Shown here piece by piece: positions 18,501 through 26,074 of a DNA stretch of 64,000 nucleotides. Made by a program: the position numbers and the translations under genes. The notes under the pieces were generated by a model. That model did not search any database. It was not told the origin of the DNA and saw nothing but the letters and a program-made list of their open reading frames with translations. Within the stretch, counting starts at the first letter, position 1, and each line of letters starts with the position of its first letter. Origin of the DNA: VRUE01 sp963716735 (GTDB lineage Bacteria; Actinomycetota; Thermoleophilia; Solirubrobacterales; 70-9); assembly GCA_963716735.1 (NCBI GenBank), contig OY970321.1, forward strand, positions 1,612,001 to 1,676,000, read 5' to 3'.

Positions 18501-18645
18501 CGAGAGCGGCGAGAAGAAGATCGACATCGAGCTCGACGGCTACGCGCTGACTCTGAAGGCGCTCGGGGCGTCGGTCGGCCTCGGCACCAGCGCGGGCGCC
18601 AGCGTGATCGCCTACCCGACGGACATGGTCGCGCTCAACCCATGA
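15565..18645 (+). CDS. WD40 beta-propeller protein, 1026 aa, partner of the preceding membrane protein
   Basis: The start GTG (15565) overlaps the upstream stop by 4 bp. Residues ~400-1026 contain about ten WD40-like blades (LLTAGVGGAIYRHPL, VVLSGSSDGSWQWNDHSG, YVITAGGEGTSRLWLTE, LVSGGMDGTITAWDLN). The first ~390 residues resemble, weakly, the helical linker preceding WD40 repeats in actinobacterial STAND ATPases (a stretch ending RQLPRQATAAAAIPTLASDP). A GLGGGGEP sequence near residue 40 sits where a P-loop could be, but Lys and Ser/Thr are absent, so NTP binding is doubtful. Role unknown; scaffold or sensor are reasonable guesses. No frameshift or truncation is seen. Confidence 0.75.
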   Translation: MSGANGGPNGAAGLLAPIVARARKEAPRSLSIACGLGGGGEPLVLALQAAAKDDGGGVVVDLASTAGVGPAPSLPDQEEDGGWRIVLTRDTLHGSDTLANIAGREVEAQLFCELLSETCGVRPQLGAEVVDRFGCPTALISDLAAGGVDWSGAEAGDLLKACWELASIVGMKETMSRDGGHALFDLGRTLCLMNPVEMELSDEWALLAAALSGRTYSTADISLVLNSFPGLFEVARERNLVRPSSRLARELLLGGVAPSQSEHFAIYRALRDRSVAALERADDSDRFIARQLPRQATAAAAIPTLASDPLGVLSSDSLVLLAELESEPKELCKPAAKMIALCAHRLLDGPDRASHLELSARRIGLHSFADALTAELPVRRWRPLWAQAELAHTHRVALDHSSPLLGIAAVEDPDGLAFAGSADSSVWRISPYEPARRLAGSDDFDGEIRSLAAHTIDGRPLVAVGTSAHVVGVLDGDDGAVAWLDTSTHRDPLSVSFIHPGDGGALLTAGVGGAIYRHPLQDGADRGELVYRHGSEIRDVQTVEVDGTELIVFCAVDGIVGILLYADGSPIARWHIAEDVLNSVAATVDGDQLLLVAGTSQGSIRQLEVPTQSLRGDDLLRRDEWSELTRHPRSVNCVRVIPEKDGVVVLSGSSDGSWQWNDHSGTRQRALGHIGPIWSIDLMEGATRRYVITAGGEGTSRLWLTEAVLEERIANSQPLAHRGPVSAIELAADPAEEILVITGGADGDVRAAAPNLAEGGELLTRHESEVSALLSVSIDETRSHVVSGSVDGTLLLTSIGAGRRRESVVLGIAHEGVTSLSRGRLGEISELVSGGMDGTITAWDLNTRVASRTVQGCRYGSVRALCHLEGHGEGLLVVGGQDGRLNLFRGESLEPSGEPPTLGAGVLRLAPLPGSGMGLLAGLMDGRVAVVEEIGLYEPSIRYIKASDNEIRGLGTLILGGRLFLACTGLDRHLRLLDIESGEKKIDIELDGYALTLKALGASVGLGTSAGASVIAYPTDMVALNP

Positions 18646-18714
18646 GCGGGCCGCGGTCGAACCGGAGGGAGTCGCGACTAATCTCTTGGCCATGCCGACG
18701 CTAGAGGGGGTTCG

Positions 18715-19602
18715 ATGGCCAAGGTTCTGGTCGCCACCCCGATCCTGAGCGGCTGCCTGGATGCGCTGGACGAGCACGAGCTGATCCGCGGCGAGCCCGG
18801 CTCACACGTGGAAGCGGAGGTGCTCATCTGCGACCCGACGCAGAGCGTCAGCGGCGCGGTGCAGAGGACGATGCCGCGACTGCGCGCCATCGCGGTGGCT
18901 GGGGCTGGGGCTGATGCGATCGACCATGCGAGCGCACGGGCGCTTGGAATCGAGGTGATGACCGCGGGGGAGGTGCTGGCGGAGACGACGGCTGACATCG
19001 CCTTCGGGCTGCTGATCGCGGCCTCCCGCCTGATGCGCGACGCAGAACTGGCCCTGCGCGGGGGCGAGTGGGAAGGTTGGCAGTTCGTCGAGGAGTTCGG
19101 CCGTGACGTCCATGGCGCCACCCTCGGGCTGGTCGGCTTCGGCTCGATCGGGCGGGCGATGGCGCGCCGCGCCGCCAGCTTCCACATGGAGGTGCTTCAC
19201 CACACTCGCAACCAGACCGACGTACCCGGCTGGACCGCGGAGCTCGACGAGCTGCTGAGCCGCAGCGACATCGTCAGCGTCCACGTCCCCCTTACCGACC
19301 AGACCACGCACCTGATCGACGCGCGCAGGCTCAGCCTGCTGAAGCGCACCGCGGTGCTGGTCAACACGGCGCGGGGGGCGATCGTCGACGAAGAGGCGCT
19401 CGCCGAGGCGCTCATCGACGGACGACTATTCGCCGCCGGCCTCGACGTCTACGAGAACGAGCCGGAGGTGTCCCCACGCCTACTCCAAGCCCCCCGCACC
19501 GTCCTCCTGCCGCATATCGGCAGCGCAACCCTGAGAACGCGACGAGCAATGCTGCAAACGGTCAGCGAAAAGGTGAGGGATTTCCTCCTGGAGGGGCCGT
19601 GA
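18715..19602 (+). CDS. D-2-hydroxyacid dehydrogenase (NAD(P)-dependent)
   Basis: A 295-residue cytoplasmic oxidoreductase that would interconvert 2-oxoacids and D-2-hydroxyacids. The NAD-binding loop GLVGFGSIGRAMARR is intact, and the catalytic Arg (VNTARGAIVD), Glu (YENEPEV) and His (LLPHIGS) are all present. It is slightly shorter than the usual ~310-330 residues because the N-terminal substrate domain is compact. AGAGGGGG lies shortly before the ATG. Substrate cannot be assigned; glyoxylate/hydroxypyruvate or phosphoglycerate-type substrates are typical of the family. Confidence 0.85.
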   Translation: MAKVLVATPILSGCLDALDEHELIRGEPGSHVEAEVLICDPTQSVSGAVQRTMPRLRAIAVAGAGADAIDHASARALGIEVMTAGEVLAETTADIAFGLLIAASRLMRDAELALRGGEWEGWQFVEEFGRDVHGATLGLVGFGSIGRAMARRAASFHMEVLHHTRNQTDVPGWTAELDELLSRSDIVSVHVPLTDQTTHLIDARRLSLLKRTAVLVNTARGAIVDEEALAEALIDGRLFAAGLDVYENEPEVSPRLLQAPRTVLLPHIGSATLRTRRAMLQTVSEKVRDFLLEGP

Positions 19603-19642
19603 AGAGCCGTCGTCAAATCATGCCGAAGAAGGAGGAATCGCC

Positions 19643-20314
19643 GTGAAGATGCCACCGGTCGTATCCCCAACGGAGTGGGAGGCCGCTCGCCAAGAGCTGC
19701 TGGTGAAGGAGAAGAAGCTGACCCGCGCTCGTGACGCGCTGGCCGCCGAACGCCGCCGCATGCCGAGGATGGAGGTTGAGAAGGAATACCGCTTCGAGGG
19801 CCCGAACGGTCCGGTCAGCCTGCTCGACATGTTCGACGGCCGCCGCCAGCTGGTCGTCTACCGCTTCTTCTTCGAGCCCGGCGTGCGCGGCTGGCCCGAG
19901 CGGGGTTGCGGCGGCTGCTCCTTCCTTGCCGATCAGGTCGCCCACCTCGCCCACCTCAACGCTCGCGACACCACCCTGGCGTTCGTCTCGCGCGCGCCGC
20001 AGCCGGACATCGAGCGCTGGAAGGCCCGCATGGGCTGGGAGATCCCCTGGTACACGCTCGTCGACGACTTCGACACCGACTTCGGGGTCGACGAATGGCA
20101 CGGCACCAACGCCTTCTTCCGCGACGGCGACCGAATCTTCCGCACCTACTTCGTCAACAACCGCGGCGACGAATCAATGGGAAGCACCTGGAGCTACCTC
20201 GACCTGACGGCACTCGGACGCCAGGAGGAGTGGGAGGATTCCCCCGAGGGCTACCCCCAGTCCCCGCCCTACCAATGGTGGAACCTGCACGACGAGTACG
20301 GCGAGAGCGCATGA
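19643..20314 (+). CDS. DUF899 thioredoxin-like protein
   Basis: A 223-residue DUF899 (AAL-type thioredoxin-like) protein: VVSPTEWEAARQELLVKEK near the N-terminus, RMEVEKEYRFEGPNGPVSL, YRFFFEPGVRGWPERGCGGC, and a C-terminal YQWWNLHDEYGE. The GCGGC motif is a plausible redox pair, but no reaction has been established for the family to my knowledge. The GTG start at 19643 has AAGGAGG 8 nt upstream. It is the last gene before the putative island boundary, whose tRNA-like repeat begins 16 bp after its stop. Confidence 0.8.
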   Translation: MKMPPVVSPTEWEAARQELLVKEKKLTRARDALAAERRRMPRMEVEKEYRFEGPNGPVSLLDMFDGRRQLVVYRFFFEPGVRGWPERGCGGCSFLADQVAHLAHLNARDTTLAFVSRAPQPDIERWKARMGWEIPWYTLVDDFDTDFGVDEWHGTNAFFRDGDRIFRTYFVNNRGDESMGSTWSYLDLTALGRQEEWEDSPEGYPQSPPYQWWNLHDEYGESA

Positions 20315-20329
20315 TCCCGCCTATGCCGG

Positions 20330-20352
20330 ACTCGGGACCTTCGGCTTGAAAG
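20330..20352. repeat. Left attachment-like repeat (tRNA-Glu fragment)
   Basis: 22 of 23 bases match 31329-31351 inside the tRNA-Glu gene, including CCTTCGGCTTGAAAG, which spans the variable region and anticodon loop. It lies 16 bp after the DUF899 stop codon and reads straight into dispersed repeat copy A. Confidence 0.65.
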
Positions 20353-20426
20353 GCTGAGGAGCGTCCGCATTGGGAGCGGGATTGCGGCGTTGATGTGACA
20401 GGAATGCGACCGTGAGGTTCAGCTGG
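20347..20426. repeat. Dispersed island repeat, copy A
   Basis: Begins TGAAAGGCTGAGGAGCG and includes GTCCGCATTGGGAGCGGGAT and GAATGCGACCGTGAGG. The internal CCGCA/TGCGG can pair across GGGAGCGGG. Related copies are at 23965 (B) and 25978 (C); this one directly follows the left attachment-like repeat. Confidence 0.6.
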
Positions 20427-20630
20427 TTGGCTCCAAACCAAACCCGCCACGGCGTGCTGAGTGTCGGCGTCGGCAATGACATCGATGAGGCCATCGCAAC
20501 GGAATGTCCGACCACGCCCTCTATTGCGGACACGTCGGTGACGGGTTCAAACGGGTTCACGGACTTCGATGAACTGAAGACCATCTGCATGGACTATTGG
20601 AGTTCCCGCCCAAACTTGTCGCGAGAATGA
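20412..20630 (+). CDS. Small protein of unknown function (72 aa)
   Basis: Not recognised. A GTG-initiated reading frame of 72 codons (N-terminus MRFSWLAPNQTRHG) whose TGA overlaps the ATG of the next small frame (ATGA), the usual sign of translational coupling. The start lies inside repeat copy A, so the gene may be a fusion or a truncated product; base composition is lower in GC than the flanks. No domain, signal or membrane segment is visible. It could be spurious. Confidence 0.3.
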   Translation: MRFSWLAPNQTRHGVLSVGVGNDIDEAIATECPTTPSIADTSVTGSNGFTDFDELKTICMDYWSSRPNLSRE

Positions 20631-20872
20631 GCGACCTCAGCTGGAGGTATCTTGAAAGCGTGAATCGCGACGCCTTGACGACCCTCGCCGCCGGTCGCCG
20701 TCACCGGCTGCAGAACAAGGCCCAGCCCAGGTTCGGTCTGACCGCCGAGGAGATCGAGCGCTCGACCAGGATCGCCATGCGCCTGGCTGACACATCGCGA
20801 TCCCAGGCGAAGGACCGGGGCGGCGCGGACTCCATCGAGTCGGCGAAGAGGTACTGCGAATGGCTGATGTGA
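20627..20872 (+). CDS. Small protein of unknown function (81 aa), coupled to the preceding one
   Basis: Not recognised. Starts at ATG 20627 within the stop of the 72-codon frame and encodes a basic, helical protein (MSDLSWRYLESVNRD, then AAGRRHRLQNKAQPRFGLT, AEEIERSTRIAMRLAD). It ends one base before the end of the convergent restriction-modification gene (20873), so the two stop codons abut. A small DNA-binding or antitoxin-like role is conceivable from size and charge, but there is no motif to support it. Confidence 0.4.
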   Translation: MSDLSWRYLESVNRDALTTLAAGRRHRLQNKAQPRFGLTAEEIERSTRIAMRLADTSRSQAKDRGGADSIESAKRYCEWLM

Positions 20873-23587
20873 CTATGAACCGGGAGTATTTGCCGGCCCG
20901 GAATACGGCCTCTCGCCAGCTGAAACTTCCCGATTGAGCTCAAAAAGCCGTTGATTCACCGATGCTGCATCGGTCGGATCTAGATCGCTCCATCCATAGG
21001 CGCCCAGTACAGCCGAATCGAGCCGACGATGGAGATCGCTCAGCTCCGCGAATGCACCTTCTTGGTGCTGGTTGTAAAGGGCCGTGAGACCTATGCCAGC
21101 GTCAGCACAAAGATCCTGGCGTCGCGCCAATAACGCTTGACCCGCCTCTCCGACCGCTCTTACGGCGTCGGCATTGGCTAAAGGCCAGGGGAAAGTCTCA
21201 AAGGCTGAGCTCGGCGTGTACCGGATTCGATCCTCAAGGGTTGATGAACGACCGCGGGCCCACTCCGTATGGGCCGAAGAGCTAAGTACGGCCATCTCGT
21301 AGTCGCCATCGAAGGCGAACATATTGGTGCTATTGCTCGGCCGCCAGCCGAGATCGCACCAGACAAAGAAGATGCGTTTCGCCGTCGCCGACCCAGCGAT
21401 GAATCGCCGAAGTCCCTGTGCTTTCGTGCGGAAATCCGGCCGAGGCCACAAGAACTGCCACCAGCGAGGGTTGCGCTCGTAGGAATTGCTTTCCTCCCGT
21501 GCCGTTTTGGCCTGTTCCCTCACAACGTCGAGTGCAGCCGGGTATCGCATCGCCTCCTCGAGGCTCATCTGCCTGAAATCGACCGTAAAGCGCGTGGGCT
21601 TCTGGTCCACCGTCCTGGCAATGTCCCGCCCATCGAGATAGGGCAACACCACCTTCTCGTATCCCGCATCCGACCGGGCAAGCAACTCTTCTGCGACCTC
21701 GACAGGGACATCGAATTTCGCGCCCGGCAGAAACCCCTGAAACGCAAACCCTCGGTTGGCTTCGAGCGTAGGGACGTCGGCAATGGGAATGGTCGACGGA
21801 CGGAGAGCCGTGTCGATTCCGGCCACGACGTGTTGATCTAGGACCCGCACGGGCTCCTCAACGAGCGGCCCTTTGATCCAGTTGACGATGCTCACATCGA
21901 CGTTTGCCTCACCCGGCCAATCCTGGGTGCTGACCGCGTCCGTGATTACCCCATCGTTCTCCACGATGTAGTTGAGGCTTGCCCCGCGCGCTCTGTTCTG
22001 GCTGATTGAGTTGGTCCCCACCATCCCCGCCTGCTGACCATGATTGAGATGGTCCTGTGCCTTGCGGAACCAATAGACACAGTGGTCTTTTACTCCACAG
22101 TCGAACTCTTCTTTCAACCACTCGACATAGTCATCGCCGAGCAGGCCGCGAAGATTGCGATCGCCATGAAAAGGAGGGTTGCTGACGATTACGTCGCACC
22201 TGGGCCAGGGGAGTCGAAGTGCGTCCCCAGCCCGAATCCCGTCGAGGTCCTCGAGCGGCAGGGTCGACTCCGAGAGCCCGAGTTCATCGACCGCAAGCTT
22301 GTGTCCCATCCAAAGGGTCACCCTGGCGAGCGAGACGGCAAAGGCATTGATCTCAATCCCAGCAATGTTCCGAAGAGGGAAGAAGGCGCTCAGTGCTTCG
22401 TTCTCCTGCAGCCCTGCTTCCCGGCGCAGATCCCTCTCGCGCTCGCGAAGTCTCTTCTCGATCTGCCGCAGCTCTCGATAGGCGATATAGAGGAAGTTCC
22501 CCGAGCCACATGCTGGGTCGAGCACCACGTAGTTCAGCAACTCATTCTGGAGCTGCTGTGCCTGCTTGACGGTATCGGCGTTCTCAATCCGCTCACGCCA
22601 AGGGGCAACGATCGTCGGACCAACTACCTTCATGATGTCGACGGTGTGCGTGTAGTGAGCACCGAGGTCCCATTGGGACTCACGGCCGAGCGCACCCTCG
22701 AGAAGCGATCCAAAGATATGCGGCTCCACCCGCTTCCAGTCAAACTCGCATGCGGCCCGGAGGTGCTCAAGCTCTTCCTCGCTTAGGTGAACCTCGGCCG
22801 GGTGGTTGAAGAGGCCTCCGTTCACATATCGGGTCTCGGCATAGAAGCCTGCCTCCGGACGCTGCCCGGGCGTGTTCAGCCATCTGAATAGACCACCAAG
22901 GTCATCAGTGCTTGATCGCTGTGGGCTCGTTATCAAGTCGTCGATGATCCGCGTGAAGAGGTGCCCTTCCAGCTGGCCCAAGTCCTCCGCAAACATGCAC
23001 CAAACGCTCTGGAGGACGAAATCCCGCAGGACATCTGAGTCTGCTGCCCGTCGCTCACGCAGCTGCGTGTAGAGATCCGTGACATGTTTTACGGCTTCGC
23101 GGGTCACTCCCTCTTGAGAGGTCAGGAAGACCGGCTCTCTCCCCGCTAGGAAGAGAAGTGAATCGAGCCGATCCGGAAGTTCCGCCAACTCGAAAGTCGC
23201 CCTGGGCTCATTTGGGAATGCACCCGGCTCCCAGATCTCAAACTCCTGAAAAGCGCAAAGCACTAGCCAGCGCGGCGCCGGCAGGTTCCGCGCCGAATCA
23301 GCAGAGTTGCGCCAGTAGTCGAATGCCTGGGGCCGATGATTGGCGAGATTGCCCGCCTCGCTCGGCCGCTTCATCTCGATAATGCAGACGCGGTCCCAGA
23401 TCAGATCGAGGAACCTGCCGTGCTGGGGATCCTCGAAACGAGCTACATCGCGACGCTCCGTGCCAAAGCATGCGAACAGCTCGTTGAGGAAAGTCTGAGC
23501 CTCAGCCCTCTCCGTGCCCCGATAGTCCGCCCAGGTCTGGACCAGTCCCTCTAGGCGGTGGCGAATCTCCTCGCCGGTGACCGACAC
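20873..23587 (-). CDS. MmeI-like single-chain restriction-modification enzyme (type IIL/IIG)
   Basis: A 904-residue enzyme combining endonuclease, N6-adenine methyltransferase and target recognition, close in length to MmeI (919 aa). The N-terminal PD-(D/E)xK-type site reads D61-x9-E71-M-K73 (FLDLIWDRVCIIEMKRP), the spacing known for MmeI. The SAM motif DPACGSGN is at ~357-364 and the catalytic NPPF at ~470-473 (IVSNPPFHGDRN). The C-terminal third would hold target recognition. It starts at GTG 23587, 11 bp after a 74-codon gene in the same orientation. The frame is intact, so it may be an active defence gene; recognition site unknown. Confidence 0.85.
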   Translation of the reverse strand: MSVTGEEIRHRLEGLVQTWADYRGTERAEAQTFLNELFACFGTERRDVARFEDPQHGRFLDLIWDRVCIIEMKRPSEAGNLANHRPQAFDYWRNSADSARNLPAPRWLVLCAFQEFEIWEPGAFPNEPRATFELAELPDRLDSLLFLAGREPVFLTSQEGVTREAVKHVTDLYTQLRERRAADSDVLRDFVLQSVWCMFAEDLGQLEGHLFTRIIDDLITSPQRSSTDDLGGLFRWLNTPGQRPEAGFYAETRYVNGGLFNHPAEVHLSEEELEHLRAACEFDWKRVEPHIFGSLLEGALGRESQWDLGAHYTHTVDIMKVVGPTIVAPWRERIENADTVKQAQQLQNELLNYVVLDPACGSGNFLYIAYRELRQIEKRLRERERDLRREAGLQENEALSAFFPLRNIAGIEINAFAVSLARVTLWMGHKLAVDELGLSESTLPLEDLDGIRAGDALRLPWPRCDVIVSNPPFHGDRNLRGLLGDDYVEWLKEEFDCGVKDHCVYWFRKAQDHLNHGQQAGMVGTNSISQNRARGASLNYIVENDGVITDAVSTQDWPGEANVDVSIVNWIKGPLVEEPVRVLDQHVVAGIDTALRPSTIPIADVPTLEANRGFAFQGFLPGAKFDVPVEVAEELLARSDAGYEKVVLPYLDGRDIARTVDQKPTRFTVDFRQMSLEEAMRYPAALDVVREQAKTAREESNSYERNPRWWQFLWPRPDFRTKAQGLRRFIAGSATAKRIFFVWCDLGWRPSNSTNMFAFDGDYEMAVLSSSAHTEWARGRSSTLEDRIRYTPSSAFETFPWPLANADAVRAVGEAGQALLARRQDLCADAGIGLTALYNQHQEGAFAELSDLHRRLDSAVLGAYGWSDLDPTDAASVNQRLFELNREVSAGERPYSGPANTPGS

Positions 23588-23598
23588 GACTGAGGGTC

Positions 23599-23823
23599 TT
23601 AGAGGGCGAGCTGCTTGTCGCGCTCGGGCACCGCAAAGTAGGTGCCCTGCATGAGATCCCGATGGGCTTTGGCAAGCGATGACTCCGCTCGCTCCATCGC
23701 TCCCACCACGTGCTCCCCCGCTCCCTCAGCCCGGAGCTGAGCACGCGCCTTCCGGGCCCGATCGCGAGCATCGGAGATGAAGAGAAGGACCTTCTCGACT
23801 TCGCTGCTGCTCAACTCATTCAT
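23599..23823 (-). CDS. Small helical protein upstream of the MmeI-like gene
   Basis: A 74-residue charged, all-helical protein (MNELSSSEVEKVLLFISDAR and following, ending YFAVPERDKQLAL) starting at ATG 23823. It is separated from the restriction-modification gene by 11 bp on the same strand and is probably co-transcribed. No helix-turn-helix is obvious, so a controller role is only a possibility. I do not recognise the family. Confidence 0.55.
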   Translation of the reverse strand: MNELSSSEVEKVLLFISDARDRARKARAQLRAEGAGEHVVGAMERAESSLAKAHRDLMQGTYFAVPERDKQLAL

Positions 23824-23964
23824 CGATACGAGGCTAGCCTCCAGGCCGGACGCCGCAGAGGGCGAAGTGCCCGATTTGCGTGGAAATCATTTGGGATGCA
23901 ATGCGCTCCGCGAAGCTCAGCCTGGCCGCTCCGAGCTTACGACGGACAAAGCCGCTCCACGGGA

Positions 23965-24032
23965 TGAAAGGCTGAAGGGCGTCCGCATGGGAAGTGGGAT
24001 TGAGGCGGGTATGTGACCGAATGCGACCGCGG
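23965..24032. repeat. Dispersed island repeat, copy B
   Basis: Begins TGAAAGGCTGAAGGGCGTCC and ends GAATGCGACCGCGG, closely matching copy A over about 68 bp. It separates the restriction-modification module from the decayed nucleotidyltransferase/HEPN module. Confidence 0.6.
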
Positions 24033-24069
24033 ATGCGGCCAGAACGAATAAAGGAAGGGTCACACGCGT

Positions 24070-24340
24070 CTAATCAGTGGCCGCATCGTCCGACTCGGCC
24101 AACCGCCCGAATATCGTGGCGAATTCGCGCAAGTCGTCGAGATAAGTCAACGAGGCGAACACCGCGCGATCATCGATCTCCAGGTAGAGATGGACGAGGA
24201 GGTTCCGCTGCTTCGCGGCATTTCCCATGCGCAGCGCCAACTCGTTGGGGATGACATCGGCGAGATAGGCGTCCTGTCCCGCGCTTGATCAGGTCCTCGA
24301 GTCGCTGTATCCGAGCTTCAACCCGACTGGCGTCGACCAA
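24070..24340 (-). pseudogene. Decayed HepT-like HEPN toxin (DUF86)
   Basis: From TTG 24340 the minus strand reads VDASRVEARIQRLEDLIKRG, then a +1 shift is needed to continue QDAYLADVIPNELALRMG, AAKQRNLLVHLYLEIDD and a C-terminal helix ending at TAG 24072-24070. RNLLVH is the R-x4-H catalytic motif of HEPN RNases. Compared with HepT proteins (~140 aa), a central helix of roughly 40-50 residues is missing between the two parts. Deletion plus frameshift make an active product unlikely. Its 5' end overlaps the nucleotidyltransferase relic, as in intact MntA/HepT modules. Confidence 0.6.
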
Positions 24341-24787
24341 AACGGCCTTCCTTCATCCGTCGCCGAACACCGCGGCCGAGCTCCACACGCAGCGGTGCCG
24401 TGTCGAGGTAGTCCAGAATCGCCCGCGTCTCCAGCCGGACCCGCTCGTCATGGTCGCGTTCAACGAGACGCTTGCCCTCGTGGATAGCGCGGTGGCGCAT
24501 CAGTGGGGGAGCACTGTTGAGCAGCACCAGATCGAGCTCGTCGGTCCCAAAGACTGGTTATCTCGCCGGCAAGATCCAGCTGAAGATCGAAGCGACCGCG
24601 AGCGTCGAGCCCGGGGTCATGCCAAATTCCGATATCCACATCCGAGAGATGGTCCAGGATTCCCCCGCGCCTGCGAGCCGATCAGCATCGCCGCAACCAC
24701 GCCCTCGCGATCGAGTGCATTGCTCAGCCGCCCTAACACAGCAGCGTCGAGCGGCGGCACTCGCGACCTCTCATCAACAACAGTCAT
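24318..24787 (-). pseudogene. Decayed MntA-like minimal nucleotidyltransferase (antitoxin)
   Basis: Three frames must be joined: MTVVDERSRVPPLDAAVLG to VAAMLIGSQARG (ATG 24787), then LDHLSDVDIGIWHDPG to LAGEITSL, then GTDELDLVLLNSAPPLMRHR to the TGA at 24318. GSQARG plus DVD is the nucleotidyltransferase signature of MNT proteins that AMPylate and silence HepT toxins. Two single-base-scale frameshifts separate the parts. It precedes and overlaps the HepT relic, so this was once a complete toxin-antitoxin module. Confidence 0.6.
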
Positions 24788-24858
24788 CGCTCACATCGTC
24801 CCCCGATCGACCGGACCGAGCCAGCCGCAACCGAGTTCTTCGTCGAGCTGGCAAACCG

Positions 24859-25890
24859 CTAGCGGCGTTGCGGGCATCCTTCTTCGCCTTCGCCGACTTC
24901 GTCAAGTTCGGATTCGAAGTCGCCGGCAACCTGGCCGTGGATGTAGACCCGTAACTCCAACTTGGTAAAGACCTTATGGCCGCAGATCCTCCGAGGCCGA
25001 CTCAACCTCACCACCTCCGGGCCGCTCGATTTGGAGTGCCTGCCGGTCTTGATGTTGATGACCTCGACGGGATATCTGCCGATACCGCTGGCGCTCGTTG
25101 CAGTCCAATGGCGCCAGTGAATCCGGAAAACGAGATCGGAAAGGCTGTTCTCTTCGAGGCCGAGCCGATGAAATCGGCAGCCTGGAGGCCGCACTCGGTA
25201 GAAGCCCGTAGGCGGCTCACCCTTCTTCTGTGCCGGCGGGGTCTGGCAGAAGACCTGCGGCGGTGCCAGCGATGCCGGCCTCGGACTGGTCGAACCGGTG
25301 TTCTGAGAGGGCCAATGCCCGTGGGGCTGCGCCGGACCGTTGACCCTATGCACCACGAACTTCACCCACTTGCCGTCGGGAGAACCGGTGCGCGCATTTG
25401 GAGTGCAGACTGCCGGGAGTCCTCTGGGGGCCTTCCCAGAAGCGGATCCAGCCGACGACGGAGTCTGAGAACACGCGCCCCCTGATCTCCCTGAACGAAG
25501 CCGGGACTCCGTAAACGATCGATTCTTCAACGTCTTCAACCGTAGGCCGAGCGGTGCTGGGCATTTCGCCTGCTTCCGCCGGGTCGTATTCGGTGTGGTG
25601 AATGCGACCAGCCGCATCAACGCGACCGGCGAGGCCGCCTTCGATCATCAGCTGCAATGCTGGGAGCCATTCGAACAGCTGACGCGCGCATGGGCGCCGA
25701 AGCCAACGCGTTCCTCGACTAGGTCGACATACATCTTCAATCCCATTGAATGGCCCTGGAAGGTGGTGAACGGCGTGCTGAAGGCACCGGGTGGTGGCTG
25801 GCCTCCCGCGCGAGCGAATGAGGCGAAGACTGCGAAGAGAGCCATCAGAACGAGGCAAGCTCCCAGGGATCGATTTCGCCGACCAATCAT
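24859..25890 (-). pseudogene. Frameshifted gene for a secreted hypothetical protein
   Basis: Starts with a convincing signal peptide at ATG 25890 (IGRRNRSLGACLVLMALFAV, then FASFARA). The frame then stops at 25648. The likely continuation is in another frame (QLFEWLPALQLMIEGGLAG to IRGRVFSDSVVGWIRFWEG) and then returns to the first frame (GSPDGKWVKFVVHRVNGPAQ to the stop at 24859). Function not recognised. At least two frameshifts suggest decay within the island, or locally poor sequence quality, since the neighbouring nucleotidyltransferase and HEPN genes are also shifted. Confidence 0.45.
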
Positions 25891-25977
25891 TCGTAGGAAC
25901 CCTAGCTACCGTGACATTTAGGCTCTGCCCCCGCGACTTATCAACTCAACCGCTCGGGAAGGCGAGTTCCTCCAGAT

Positions 25978-26055
25978 TGAAAGGACGCGCGTCGTCCGCG
26001 CGGGGAGCGGGATCGCGGCGTCGAAGCGACCGGGATGCGACCGTCAGGTAGCTGG
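25978..26055. repeat. Dispersed island repeat, copy C
   Basis: Begins TGAAAGGACGCGCGTCGTCC, contains GGGGAGCGGGATCGCGGCGT and GATGCGACCGTCAGG. The internal stem is CCGCG/CGCGG where copy A has CCGCA/TGCGG, a compensatory change. It ends 19 bp before the VOC gene start. Confidence 0.6.
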
Positions 26056-26074
26056 CCTCCCTACCATCGAGCAC

